A DNA stretch of 64,000 nucleotides from Cupriavidus basilensis (GCF_000832305.1 NZ_CP010537.1:2046001-2110000); one strand, 5' to 3'; positions 1 to 8,592 are shown, counted from the first letter of the stretch. Numbers and translations are program-made. The notes: a model not told the origin generated them from the sequence alone.

Positions 1-322
1 GTTTGATCAAATTGCGAACCACGATTTCGTTCGCCGGGCTCCCGGAATCAGCACCCGACAATGACTTCGGGGAGGAGACCGCTAAGCGCTTAACTGCCCG
101 GCCCAGTGTTCATGAACGCTGATTTTCCGTCCTGCTTACAAAGCGGTAAAACACATCGATTTCCGGGACTGTTGGGAGTTGCACCGCCTTTCAGTCACGA
201 ACTGGACTCTCGGCGCATGAATGATGAGCGACCAAGAGTGTCGTACGGGACGGCGGCATTTGACGTCGGTGAAGGGCGCCTCCTACGGCCGTTCTCGTCA
301 GTCCACAGCGCTGCCTCGAACT
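1..322. other. Left edge, no gene seen
   Basis: I see no reading frame here with a credible start and ribosome binding site. The open frames are short and run antisense or across the end of the downstream minus-strand gene. Confidence 0.4.
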
Positions 323-1054
323 CTAATGGATGGCCTCGGCACGCAGCAGCTTCCACGTGCCAATTTGGTGGTCGAATACGGCCCCATCGGGAGCCACCGC
401 AGATCGCACATCCCAAAATTGATACCGGTCTGCCTTCCCGCCGATGGCGATAGTTTGTCCGCGGGCAATGCTCGCGCCCTTCACCAACAAATGCCGGGTA
501 ATGATTCCGACAACATTCGCACAGTTTGGGATTTCGGCCGGGGCACTGACTTCCTTCATCCCAAAATTATGCATACCGCAACTATAGGCACCGCTGCCGG
601 CCCCATCGACCGTCACGACAAACGCCCGAAGAATCCCATCGACGCCCTCGCTCGCGAAGTCCAGCCATTTTTGCGGCGTATGGGCAATGCCGACGTGCTC
701 GACGAGCACACCCAGCGCCCCAGCTTGAACCACAGCGCTTGCCGCAGCCATCAGATGCATCATCCGATGCAAACTGCCCCCCGCGCCCTTGATAATGACG
801 CACGACGCGTGCTGCCTCACTGCACGCATCTCGCTGGTGTCGTGCCAGTGCAGACCAAAACACCAAAAATCCAGCACGGTATTCCTACGACGTCCTTTCC
901 GAAACTCGATGAGGACGCTCTCCCCCGTGTGCAAATCCGTGAGCATGCCGTCAACAAGACGATACTTTGGCGCTTGAGAACTTAGCGCGGATAGAAATTC
1001 GGCACGGGAGACCCACGCGCCCGGAAGGGAAAGAACAACGAGAGAGTTTTGCAT
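323..1054 (-). CDS. DUF4261-like protein
   Basis: This encodes a protein of about 243 residues. The start at 1054 was chosen because the opening MQNSLVVLSLPGAW is how DUF4261 proteins usually begin; upstream in-frame starts add a low-quality leader. The body carries hydrophobic strands and a glycine-rich stretch (IIKGAGGSLHRMMHLMAAAS), in keeping with an alpha/beta domain of unknown role. It is the last of four minus-strand genes (HAD-like, 107 aa, 211 aa, this one) with short gaps, probably one transcript. The family name is from memory of the opening motif. No function is assigned. Confidence 0.6.
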   Translation of the reverse strand: MQNSLVVLSLPGAWVSRAEFLSALSSQAPKYRLVDGMLTDLHTGESVLIEFRKGRRRNTVLDFWCFGLHWHDTSEMRAVRQHASCVIIKGAGGSLHRMMHLMAAASAVVQAGALGVLVEHVGIAHTPQKWLDFASEGVDGILRAFVVTVDGAGSGAYSCGMHNFGMKEVSAPAEIPNCANVVGIITRHLLVKGASIARGQTIAIGGKADRYQFWDVRSAVAPDGAVFDHQIGTWKLLRAEAIH

Positions 1055-1101
1055 CGGACGGCTACATGAAAGTTGTCGAAGCGGCGGCGGAGCGATGCTC
1101 G

Positions 1102-1737
1102 TCACATACCAACTTCGATTTGATCTAATCGACAAAGCAAGGCGTCGGTTAGCCAGGACAGGAAAGCGCACCATCCGCCGTGTGAGAGACCCTGGCCGTC
1201 AGGCGTATCGATCAGCCACCCCGACGACTGGCCCGGCGCGCAATCGAGTTGCCACCGTAGCCATCGACGGAGAGGCACCGTGAACTCCGACGGCACGTCG
1301 TCAAGGCGGATGTATTCTTCGGGTTCAGATTTGATGGTTTGCAGTCCGCCCGGCAACCAATTCGCCAATGCGCAGTGTCGTTGCGCTGGTGTCGACGTTC
1401 GTTCCTCCCTCGGAGGATCTTCGTAACCTACGGTCACCGCCGTCACGCAATCTTCGCAACTGAGCGCACCATCATTCTTTGCGCGTTGGATGTTGCGCAG
1501 AATCTCCTGCGTGCGAAGAAACTGGCGCTCGGAAATCTCCCGGGTCGCCCGGAGCCGGCGATTCGCCCGGTACAACGTTTCCAGCGGGTAGCGTTGGGCG
1601 AGTTGGACCACATCAAACAGGGTCGGACGCGCGAGGATGATAGGGATTTCCGCCGGGGTGCCGCGCAGTTTGGGGTTGGACCATAGGTGTGCACCCGCGC
1701 GAAACGCCAGGTCTCGGAATACAAATTTTTCAGCCAT
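1102..1737 (-). CDS. Hypothetical protein, 211 aa
   Basis: I do not recognise this protein. The start at 1737 is supported by a strong ribosome binding site (GGGAGGGG) about 5 nt upstream. It is Trp- and Arg-rich toward the C-terminus, with no signal peptide, membrane segment or nucleotide-binding motif. It has one CxxC pair (CEDC) near residue 95. It lies 29 nt after the 107-aa gene and 47 nt before the DUF4261-like gene, so it is probably co-transcribed with both. Confidence 0.6.
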   Translation of the reverse strand: MAEKFVFRDLAFRAGAHLWSNPKLRGTPAEIPIILARPTLFDVVQLAQRYPLETLYRANRRLRATREISERQFLRTQEILRNIQRAKNDGALSCEDCVTAVTVGYEDPPREERTSTPAQRHCALANWLPGGLQTIKSEPEEYIRLDDVPSEFTVPLRRWLRWQLDCAPGQSSGWLIDTPDGQGLSHGGWCAFLSWLTDALLCRLDQIEVGM

Positions 1738-1766
1738 GGTACCCCTCCCAGCAACTCGAAACCGTC

Positions 1767-2090
1767 TTAGATCGACTCGCGCGATAGCACGGTGCCCTGC
1801 GGCACGTCCTCCGAACGATGCATCGTGCGCTTAACCGGTGCCACGACGCTAAGCGCCATGCCGACCAATTGCATTGGGCGAACGAGGTCCCGTTCCACAT
1901 TGTCTAGCGATGCGATGGTCCGGAACGTTGTGCGCGGCCCCGGGCCCCGCGCATCGAACTCGTCCATGACGATTCGGTAGGCACCGGTCACCAGCGAATC
2001 GCCCGCGATGTTCTCGATCTCAAGCTGCCCAAGTGTTCGGCGGCAGTCTTCCTGTCCGTCTGGAATGAGTTCCACGGTCACGCGTAGCAT
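1767..2090 (-). CDS. Hypothetical protein, 107 aa
   Basis: I do not recognise the family. The start at 2090 (MLRVTVELIPDG) has a GGGAAG ribosome binding site just upstream, inside the end of the HAD-like gene. A longer in-frame extension to 2255 would overlap that gene completely and is rejected. The sequence looks like a small beta-rich cytosolic protein (alternating hydrophobics, central DEFDARGPGPRTTF). It sits 5 nt after the HAD-like gene, which points to translational coupling. Confidence 0.6.
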   Translation of the reverse strand: MLRVTVELIPDGQEDCRRTLGQLEIENIAGDSLVTGAYRIVMDEFDARGPGPRTTFRTIASLDNVERDLVRPMQLVGMALSVVAPVKRTMHRSEDVPQGTVLSRESI

Positions 2091-2095
2091 GGTGT

Positions 2096-2626
2096 TCACT
2101 TCCCGCTGAGCGTGCTTGCGGCCATCCCCTGCAGTCGCTGGGTCAGGTCGCACCGTGTCGACGCGCTCGCAAGCCCCAGCGCCCCATCCGTCTCGACCAA
2201 GTGGTCGCGCAGCGCGACGGGCCAGCCCTCGCTGTCGTCGTCGATGGCCAGCCAATGTTCGGCCCGCAGCCCAGATCGCGCAACGTATCGCGCGATCTGG
2301 GCATACCGCGTGAGTTCGCTGAACCAGCTCGCGTCGATGCGGTGCGCACCCTCATGGTGTCGCGCCATGGCCGAATGCCAAGTAGCGCCGATCACGCGCG
2401 CCTGCAACGCAGCGGGCAGATAGGCTTGGGTTCGGCTGAAGCTCTTGAGCACGCGCACCCACGACGTGGAGAGAACAATCTGGACCTGGGGATAGGGGGC
2501 GAGAGCTTCCACGAGAATCGGCGCCCACATGAACAGCGAGCCTGCCGCACGCAATTGAGGCCGGCCATTGACCAGATAGGCCGCATCGGGGTGCAGAACA
2601 CCGTCGTAGTCCAGAAACAAAATCAT
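2096..2626 (-). CDS. HAD-superfamily phosphatase-like protein
   Basis: The start at 2626 gives a 176-residue protein opening MILFLDYDGVLHPD, the HAD motif I (DxDGV/TL), with the nucleophilic Asp near residue 6. LSTSW near residue 55 fits motif II. The later AIDDD is a reasonable motif IV acidic pair. The pattern resembles the HAD domains linked to 'Swiss Army Knife' RNA-repair proteins, but that is a family-level inference. The gene heads a four-gene minus-strand set and is divergent from the XRE gene at 2957. Substrate unknown. Confidence 0.7.
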   Translation of the reverse strand: MILFLDYDGVLHPDAAYLVNGRPQLRAAGSLFMWAPILVEALAPYPQVQIVLSTSWVRVLKSFSRTQAYLPAALQARVIGATWHSAMARHHEGAHRIDASWFSELTRYAQIARYVARSGLRAEHWLAIDDDSEGWPVALRDHLVETDGALGLASASTRCDLTQRLQGMAASTLSGK

Positions 2627-2956
2627 CGTGCATCGTGTCGTTGCGCTGACGCAGGGCAATGCGTAGCCGCTCGTGCCTGCCGCCCCAGATCCGCCGTTCG
2701 GCGGCAGGCCCTCTCGGTGCTATGCGCGCGGGGCGGCGATCGGTGTGCGCAGCAGTGTGACGCCGCGCGAAGCCCTTGGTTAAGGGCCGCTGCAAAGGCG
2801 GCATTGTGTCTCAACGACTACAGAATGAGAAGACCTTGACGCAAGAATATGTTCGGAAAGCCTTGTCTTTCATGGAAACGGCGAGCTTATATAGCAGGAA
2901 AATATTGTGACTCAACGACCACTGACAGATAAGGGAACGGTCCGCAATATGGACGC
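2627..2956. other. Divergent intergenic region
   Basis: This 330-bp gap lies between the HAD-like gene (minus) and the XRE gene (plus). The right half is AT-richer (around 2870-2910) and is the likely place for the promoters of both genes. I see no convincing protein gene. Confidence 0.4.
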
Positions 2957-3220
2957 ATGTCCCGTGTCCATCAGCCCTCCGCTCGTGAATTGCTCGCCCT
3001 GAATATTCGGCGACTGCGCGCGGCCTATGCATGGACGCAGGAAGATCTGGCCTGGCAAGCGGACATGGACCGTTCGTTTCTGGCACACGTCGAAAGGGCG
3101 GCCCGCAATTTGTCGATCGACGTCATTGAACGGCTGGCGCTCGCCCTGGAAGTCCCGGTCGCGGAACTGTTTCGCGTGCCAGACGTGACGCCCCCGCGCA
3201 AGCGCGCCCCGCGTCATTGA
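2957..3220 (+). CDS. XRE-family helix-turn-helix regulator
   Basis: This is an 87-residue DNA-binding protein made almost entirely of one Cro/CI-type HTH domain. Residues about 15-70 read as the five-helix fold, with the recognition segment in SFLAHVERAARN and a typical tail, LALALEVPVAELF. Such single-domain XRE proteins act as local repressors in mobile elements. It is divergent from the HAD-like operon and convergent with the H-NS/KfrA genes, so it probably controls its own promoter and the divergent operon. Confidence 0.8.
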   Translation: MSRVHQPSARELLALNIRRLRAAYAWTQEDLAWQADMDRSFLAHVERAARNLSIDVIERLALALEVPVAELFRVPDVTPPRKRAPRH

Positions 3221-3245
3221 GCCAGGGGCGTTTGGCGCAGATTCC

Positions 3246-3487
3246 TCAGTCGATCTGAAAGAATTCCGGCTGCTGTCCGGCGTTGATGGCCCGCTGAAAC
3301 CAGTCGGGACGCTCCCCTCGCCCATCCCAGGTTTGCCCCTCGGCATTTTGCGGTAGCGTGGCCGTGCCGCTGTGGGCGCGAAACAGCCGGCCGCCAATAA
3401 ATCGGCCAGTGTCAGGCCCGATTGCGCCATCTTGATACGCACCCAGCGAATGGCGTCGGCGCGGGCAATCTCATGGGGCGCGTGCAT
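3246..3487 (-). pseudogene. H-NS-like protein, frameshifted
   Basis: Frame one starts at 3487 (MHAPHEIARADAIRWVRIKM) and runs to RPRYRK. The conserved H-NS C-terminal DNA-binding motif then continues in another frame as NAEGQTWDGRGERPDWF and ends at a TGA at 3246. The shift falls at an AAAA run (about 3349-3352 on the plus strand). Adding one A would restore RYRKNAEGQTWDGRG. It lies 19 nt after KfrA, as is common in plasmid and island modules. It is either a recent inactivation or a sequencing or assembly error in a homopolymer. The two half-frames are clear; which explanation holds is open. Confidence 0.75.
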
Positions 3488-3506
3488 GGGCGGTGGCTCG
3501 AAGCGG

Positions 3507-4538
3507 TTAGGCGGCGGCCTTGCGCCGTGCCCCGGATCGCACCTTGGCGCCGTCGCGCCAATTGCCCAGCAACTCGCGCGACAGGTCCCGTTCAGTCTCG
3601 GCACGCTCGGCCCGCCGGGTCATTTCTGCCAAGGCCTCCTGGGCGGCACCCAGTTGTTGCTGTCCGCTCTCCTGCGCGTCCTGCAGCGCCGCGCAACGTA
3701 CCTGCGCCGCCTGCGCCTGGGCTTGCCAACTACCCAGCGCTTCGGCCGCGGCCACCGCTTCCTGCCGCTGCATGTCGCGCAAGCGATCCACCTCCACCCG
3801 CGCCGCATCGAGTCCCCGGTCACTCTGGCGCCGCGCCGTGCGTTCCTGGTCCAATTCCAGTTGGGCACGCCGCACGGCAGCGTCCCCGCGCGCCTCCATC
3901 GCTTCGAGTTGCTCGCGCATGCGCTCCAGCTCCGCCAGGAAATCACTGCGCGCGGCGCCCGCCTGCTCGCGCGCCGCCAGCAGTTCGCTCTGCAAGGCCT
4001 CCCGGTGCGTCGATGCGGCTGCTTCGGCGCCGCGCGCCTGCGCCACCTGCTCCTGCAACTGGCGGCATTCAGCCCGCAACGCCTCGCGCTCGCGCTCGAG
4101 CGCGGTGAGCGCGGCTTGAGCGTCGGCGAAAGCCATCTGCGCGGCATCCCGCTCGGCCGCGACGACTTGCTCCTGCGCCTCTATGTCTTGGCGCGTCGCG
4201 GCGAGTTCGGCCAAGACGGCTTCGCCGGCGGCGCGCCAGATGGTCTGGACGGCGTCGGCAGCCACCTGCTTCAGGCTGTCGGGGAGATCGGGATGGTCAA
4301 TCGTGACCCGCGAACGGGCGCGCAGGTCTTGCCAGAACTGCTGCAGCGCCTGGGCCGGCGTGCCCATGCTGCCCTTGCGCACCAGTTGATAGAGCTTGTT
4401 GGTGGTGGGCGTGATGCCGTAGCGAAAGAACAGCAGCCCGCACACCTCGCGGTAGAGCGTGCGCGTGTCGGCGTGAAGGTGCCGCAACTGCTCGACCTCG
4501 GCTTCGAGGCGAAGGGGATCTACAGCGTCTGGCGTCAT
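3507..4538 (-). CDS. kfrA: KfrA-family DNA-binding coiled-coil protein
   Basis: The start at 4538 (MTPDAVDPLRLEAEVEQLR) gives 343 residues; an upstream in-frame ATG would run into the promoter region. The N-terminal ~110 residues form the KfrA HTH domain (VCGLLFFRYGITPTTNKLYQLV). A long Ala/Glu/Arg/Gln-rich coiled coil follows from about residue 115 to 330 and ends in a basic tail (RSGARRKAAA). KfrA proteins bind DNA, autoregulate and support plasmid or island maintenance. The gene is divergent from the integrase, with palindromes in between, and is followed by the broken H-NS-like gene. Confidence 0.85.
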   Translation of the reverse strand: MTPDAVDPLRLEAEVEQLRHLHADTRTLYREVCGLLFFRYGITPTTNKLYQLVRKGSMGTPAQALQQFWQDLRARSRVTIDHPDLPDSLKQVAADAVQTIWRAAGEAVLAELAATRQDIEAQEQVVAAERDAAQMAFADAQAALTALEREREALRAECRQLQEQVAQARGAEAAASTHREALQSELLAAREQAGAARSDFLAELERMREQLEAMEARGDAAVRRAQLELDQERTARRQSDRGLDAARVEVDRLRDMQRQEAVAAAEALGSWQAQAQAAQVRCAALQDAQESGQQQLGAAQEALAEMTRRAERAETERDLSRELLGNWRDGAKVRSGARRKAAA

Positions 4539-4570
4539 GGTCGAGCACCTTTTTGGACATTCAGAGTTAA

Positions 4571-4601
4571 ATATTACTACGTAATACGTAGTGGATAACA
4601 A
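4571..4601 (-). promoter_or_regulatory. Candidate kfrA promoter and operator palindrome
   Basis: A perfect 17-bp palindrome with a single central base, ACTACGTAATACGTAGT, lies at 4576-4592, about 40 bp upstream of kfrA. On the minus strand a TAATAT -10-like box (4571-4576) abuts it and a TTGTTA -35-like box lies at 4596-4601, but the spacing is long (19 bp). The position suits autorepression by KfrA, which is known in this family. The actual binding site is an inference. Confidence 0.45.
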
Positions 4602-4617
4602 GATTCGTGTAAAAGTT

Positions 4618-4645
4618 TAGACATAAGTACGCTTATGTCTATAAT
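4618..4645 (+). promoter_or_regulatory. Candidate promoter with inverted repeat, toward integrase
   Basis: An inverted repeat with 10-bp arms, TAGACATAAG and CTTATGTCTA, and a 4-nt centre spans 4618-4641. It overlaps a -35-like TAGACA (4618-4623) and a perfect TATAAT (4640-4645) spaced by 16 bp, reading toward the integrase. The overlap of palindrome and promoter suggests a repressor site, with KfrA or an XRE protein as candidates. Further right, related AACAAATTTGTGC and AATTTGTGC strings recur near 4690 and 5030. Confidence 0.45.
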
Positions 4646-5064
4646 ATTGGCTCGAATCGCCTCCCCACGCTGCCCCTGTCGGTATGCATAAATTTGTGCC
4701 CTCTTTTTGCAGAATTTTGTTCCCGACCCCCATGGGCACGCCTGGCTGGCGCGCTGGAGCGCACGCACCGGCGGCAGGCGCGGCGTGACTCGGCTAGCTT
4801 GCGTGGCACGCCTGACGGCGAACGTCATCGCTTTGCGCAGCTGAATCCCGTCCATCGGATCGCCCCGCGCCGTCGGCGGGGTGAAGGCTGACGACGGACC
4901 GATGCGTTGGGGGAAGGTACAAAATTGCTTCAAGTGTCGGCTGGGGGAACAATTTCTTGCAGCGTTTCTCGACGCAATATTGTTACCATCGCCCTGCAAT
5001 CGGCTTGCTGGCGTGCGACCAGCGGGAACAAATTTGTGCAAACCGACGCTTAGGCCGATACACC

Positions 5065-6291
5065 ATGGAACTGCTCCCGATTAAACCTTTGGATGGCCTG
5101 GCCGCCCCGCTTCCCACCCCGCTGGAGCGCCTGCGCCTGACCCCGGCGCTGTCCGGCGCGGCCGGCAGCAACCGCGCGCCCGCCAGCGCCACGCGGATCG
5201 CCGCGGCCGACGACCTGGCCGCCGTCACCGCCTGGCTCGCGCGCTATGCCGACAGCACCGCGACGCTCACCACTTATCGCCGCGAGGTGGAGCGGCTGAT
5301 CCTGTGGACCGTGCTCCAGGTGGGCAAGCCCTTGTCCTCGCTGACGCACGAAGACCTGCTCGCCTACGAGCGCTTCCTCGCCGATCCGCAACCCGCCGCG
5401 CGCTGGGTGCTGGCCGGCAGCAAGAAGCTTGCACGCGGCCACCCCGACTGGCGCCCGTTTGCCGGGCCGCTGTCGCCGTCCAGCGTGCGCCACGCGATGG
5501 TGATCCTGAACGCGCTGTTCGCCTGGCTGACCGAGGCGGGCTACCTGGCCGGCAACCCGCTTGCCCTCGCCCGCCGCCGGCGCGCCCCCACCCGAGCGCG
5601 CATCACCCGCTATCTGAGCCACGACCTGTGGGAAACGGTCAAAGACACCGTCGCGGCCATGCCGACCGAGACCGCGCGGGAACGCCGGCACGCCGCGCGC
5701 TGCCGGTGGGTGCTGACCGTGCTCTATCTGGGCGGCCTGCGCGCCTCCGAGCTGACGGCGACCCCCATGGGCGCGTTCTTCTGCCGGCGCGATGGCCAGG
5801 GCATCGAGCGCTGGTGGCTCGAGGTGACCGGCAAAGGCAACAAGACCCGGCTGGTGCCGGCGACCGACGAACTGATTGCCGAACTCGCGCGCTACCGTCG
5901 CGCCCACGACCTGCCGCCTACCCCGCAGTTCGGGGAGACGCGGCCACTGGTGCTGCCGGTGATTGGCAGAGAGGGTGGCGAGAAACCCCTGTCACGCGGC
6001 GCGCTGCACCTGATCCTGAAAGAGGTGTTTGGCATGGCCGCGGAGCGCCTGCGGGCGCGCGGGCCCGAGTGGGGGGCGCAGGCCGCGGTGCTGGCCAGCG
6101 CCTCGGCCCACTGGCTGCGCCACACCGCCGGCTCGCATATGACCGACCAGCAGGTCGACCTGCGTTATGTGCGCGACAACTTTGGGCACAGCTCGCTGTC
6201 GACGACGAGCGGCTATCTGCACAGCGAAGAGGATGCGCGGCACGAGGCCACGCAGGAGCGGCACCGCATCGGATGGATCAGGAAAGCATAA
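5065..6291 (+). CDS. Tyrosine recombinase (site-specific integrase)
   Basis: The start at 5065 gives 408 residues; the longer in-frame extension has no support. Residues about 50-160 form a SAM-like core-binding domain (WLARYADSTATLTTYRREVE). The catalytic domain shows the Arg in LGGLRASEL, the Lys in TGKGNKTR, the HxxR motif HWLRHTAGSH, the second His in FGHSSLSTTS and the nucleophilic Tyr in GYLHS. The full active-site set is therefore intact. The enzyme would catalyse strand exchange in integration, excision or dimer resolution. It is divergent from kfrA. Confidence 0.9.
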   Translation: MELLPIKPLDGLAAPLPTPLERLRLTPALSGAAGSNRAPASATRIAAADDLAAVTAWLARYADSTATLTTYRREVERLILWTVLQVGKPLSSLTHEDLLAYERFLADPQPAARWVLAGSKKLARGHPDWRPFAGPLSPSSVRHAMVILNALFAWLTEAGYLAGNPLALARRRRAPTRARITRYLSHDLWETVKDTVAAMPTETARERRHAARCRWVLTVLYLGGLRASELTATPMGAFFCRRDGQGIERWWLEVTGKGNKTRLVPATDELIAELARYRRAHDLPPTPQFGETRPLVLPVIGREGGEKPLSRGALHLILKEVFGMAAERLRARGPEWGAQAAVLASASAHWLRHTAGSHMTDQQVDLRYVRDNFGHSSLSTTSGYLHSEEDARHEATQERHRIGWIRKA

Positions 6292-6379
6292 GGCGCGTCA
6301 GCACACCAAGCGAAGTGCATTTCCGCACCGATCTGGGATCGCATCAGAGATTGATGCCCAGCCTGATCGCAGGCCTCTA

Positions 6380-6715
6380 CTACTCTTCCAGCCAGGCGTG
6401 CTGTCGCCTGGCCGCGTCCTCGCCGATCTTGGCCGTATGGGCCGCTGCCTGTTCAAGCCAAGGCGCATGCGCCCTGGGAACGACCAGCATCGCCAAACCC
6501 AGTCCGTCCAACGCACGCAGGGCGTGCTCGAGATTGACGCCCTTGCCGTTCTCGAGCTTGGACAGCATGCCGACCGAGACCCCGCAATGTCTTGCCGCCT
6601 GGTCAATGGGCATCCTTTTCCCTGCCCGCGTTGCTCGAATGCGGTCGCCCAGTTGGTGAATGGTGCGAATCGTCGCACGCGACGGTGGCTTCGGATCAGG
6701 TAGTGGTCGTGGCAT
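6380..6715 (-). CDS. HipB-like XRE regulator
   Basis: This is a 111-residue protein whose central HTH (residues about 18-75: LGDRIRATRAGKRMPIDQAA, then SVGMLSKLENGKGVNLEHAL) matches the HipB-type antitoxin/repressor pattern, including the -LDGLGLAMLVVPR ending. HipB normally represses a hipBA operon and pairs with the kinase HipA. No hipA-like gene is visible beside it, so it is an orphan here. A palindrome 54 bp upstream is a plausible autoregulatory operator. Convergent with the integrase. Confidence 0.75.
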   Translation of the reverse strand: MPRPLPDPKPPSRATIRTIHQLGDRIRATRAGKRMPIDQAARHCGVSVGMLSKLENGKGVNLEHALRALDGLGLAMLVVPRAHAPWLEQAAAHTAKIGEDAARRQHAWLEE

Positions 6716-6768
6716 GGAGGTCGTTCTTGCAAAAGGAACACCAGCGTGGAGAGCGGTTTTCTGTGTTG

Positions 6769-6784
6769 TTTCACTATCGTGAAA
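6769..6784. promoter_or_regulatory. Palindromic operator upstream of hipB-like gene
   Basis: TTTCACTATCGTGAAA has perfect 6-bp arms around TATC. It lies 54-69 bp upstream of the hipB-like start, in an AT-richer stretch. The form and place fit an XRE/HipB autorepression site; that is an inference. Confidence 0.5.
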
Positions 6785-7176
6785 TTATACTCTCACAATG
6801 GCGGCCGGATGCCGGCAAAGATCTGCGCCTGCTAATAAGCACTTCGCAGAGGGTGGCAATTGCAGACACGGCATCGAAAGACCCCAGAAGAGACCGAACA
6901 CTACGGTCCTGGACGCAACCTCCGTAGTCTCTACTGGGGCCAGGCCCCAACACCTTGACTGCTCTCGGGAGAGCTAGCGTTCTCTTCGCTGCGTCGGACC
7001 CGTCGCGATGAAAGGATGCTTAGAAAGCGGTGAAGCCCGTCAACGCGGATATCTCGCGCGTTGTCCGCAAGACCGGTATCAGGACAGGTGGAGGTTGATC
7101 GGTGCGAGTTTAACTTGATAGGACTGGGTGAACGATGACCTCATGTCCACGCGTCGCGGGCGCTCAAAGTGAGCGC
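6785..7176. other. Gap without a recognisable gene
   Basis: About 390 bp between the HipB-like gene and the DUF4345 gene. I see no coding signal, repeat or clear terminator. Confidence 0.4.
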
Positions 7177-7584
7177 TCATCTCATGGAAGAGCGCGCATC
7201 ATGTTTGTTGAGGAAGCACAACAGCGCTAGGCCGGTGAATGCCGCTGCTGCTTCGATTCCAAGCAACATTCGAACGAGATCATTTGGCCACCCGTCAGCG
7301 GAAATGCTGACCAGCCGCCCGAGCACCAGGCCGCTGGTGAACACGACGTTGATCCACATCGAGGGCTTTCGCCACGCCTTCGAGAGTAGACCCAGGGCCA
7401 GCAACAGACTGATACCGAGATGCATGCCACCGTAGTTGGCACGGATCTCATTGAAGGCATTCACCGAATGGGGTTGCATATCGAGGCCCGCCATTGCCGT
7501 AGCGGGGTCGTGAAACGTATGCAAGCCAATTAGCAGGAAAGCCAGTGCCGAAACGGCCAGGTATATTTGAGAGAGGCGATGCAT
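7177..7584 (-). CDS. DUF4345-type small membrane protein
   Basis: The start at 7584 (MHRLSQIYLAVSALAFLLIG) gives 135 residues. Four hydrophobic segments are visible, at about residues 5-22, 45-65, 74-95 and 105-125. The opening followed by LHTFHDPATAM matches the DUF4345 pattern as I know it. It begins 10 nt after the desaturase stop, so the two are probably co-transcribed and it may be an accessory to the membrane hydroxylase. No enzymatic residues are evident. Confidence 0.65.
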   Translation of the reverse strand: MHRLSQIYLAVSALAFLLIGLHTFHDPATAMAGLDMQPHSVNAFNEIRANYGGMHLGISLLLALGLLSKAWRKPSMWINVVFTSGLVLGRLVSISADGWPNDLVRMLLGIEAAAAFTGLALLCFLNKHDARSSMR

Positions 7585-7594
7585 GAGTTGGCTC

Positions 7595-8551
7595 TCAGGT
7601 AGCGGACGTTGACGGAGTGGGTGTCGACTCACTGCCGGTCGGCTCGTTCCTGTCCACCGTCCATGTGTGGATGGGTTCATGACCACGGCGCACCCATTCC
7701 GGCGGCCGCCACAGGTGTTGCAGTCGCTGCCACACGGGCCCCGGTGACATCACGTCACGCCACATGTCGACAAACTCGTGGAGATTCAGCACCAGGATAT
7801 TGTAGGACTTAATCTGTTGGGTGATGCCGTATTGCACCGTCTCCCGTTCTTCTTCGAAAGTGCCAAACATGCGATCGAAAATGATCAACATGCCACCGTA
7901 GTTCTTGTCGATATATTGGTCGTTTCGGCCATGATGGGCACGGTGATGGGACGGTGTATTGAAGATGTACTCAATCCAGCCAGGAAGGCGGCGGATCAGT
8001 TCGGTATGAATGAAATACTGATAGGACAGATTCACGGCCAGGATGAGTGCGACTGCGGCCGGCGGCACACCGAGGAGCACGGGAGGAAGGAAAAAGATGA
8101 AACTCCCAGCGACCACATTGAGCATCGATTGTCGTGCCGCCGTAGTGAAGTTCATGTTCTCGCCGGTATGATGAACGACGTGCGCCGCCCAAAACCAGCG
8201 GATTCGATGGCTGGCGCGATGAAACCAGTAGTAGCAGAACTCGACCGACAGAATGATTGGGAGAATGGTCCAACCGTCCACCGGGATATCAAACAAACGT
8301 TTTGAATATACCCACGCATAGATGGATCCTGTCACAAGAGCCACTCCCAGGGGCTCCATGATCTGGTAAGTGGTGCCCAATGCGATGTTCGCCCACACCT
8401 CTTTCCAGTTCAGTGTCGATTCGGCTCTACGCCTTCGATTGATCAGGGTCTCGAGACTGAATGCAATGATGAAGAGAGGAACCATGCTGAGCATGAACGC
8501 CTGCTTCCAATCCACGGACTTCCCAAATATGGAATGCAGCCAGTTCATCAT
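7595..8551 (-). CDS. Sterol desaturase / fatty acid hydroxylase family protein
   Basis: Integral membrane di-iron oxygenase of about 318 residues. The histidine boxes are present: HRASH (111-115), HVVHH (124-128) and HHRAHH (202-207), plus HTE at 182. Several transmembrane segments surround them. These enzymes hydroxylate or desaturate lipids, sterols or carotenoids with O2; the substrate here is unknown. The start at 8551 (MMNWLHSIF) is preferred because the longer frame to 8659 would run through the palindrome and almost into the divergent AraC gene. Followed by the DUF4345 gene. Confidence 0.8.
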   Translation of the reverse strand: MMNWLHSIFGKSVDWKQAFMLSMVPLFIIAFSLETLINRRRRAESTLNWKEVWANIALGTTYQIMEPLGVALVTGSIYAWVYSKRLFDIPVDGWTILPIILSVEFCYYWFHRASHRIRWFWAAHVVHHTGENMNFTTAARQSMLNVVAGSFIFFLPPVLLGVPPAAVALILAVNLSYQYFIHTELIRRLPGWIEYIFNTPSHHRAHHGRNDQYIDKNYGGMLIIFDRMFGTFEEERETVQYGITQQIKSYNILVLNLHEFVDMWRDVMSPGPVWQRLQHLWRPPEWVRRGHEPIHTWTVDRNEPTGSESTPTPSTSAT

Positions 8552-8592
8552 ATCGGACGGCAATTTAGACTCCTGTTCGCTTGGCTTGCCGA

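Noticed and set aside
3372..4598. Plus-strand open frame of 408 codons over kfrA
   Set aside because: Shadow of the Ala/Arg-rich coiled coil of kfrA; composition is Leu/Arg/His without domain features.
5050..5907. Minus-strand frame over the integrase, and a plus-strand frame at 5304-6659
   Set aside because: Both lie over a gene with a full tyrosine-recombinase active site and show no motif of their own.
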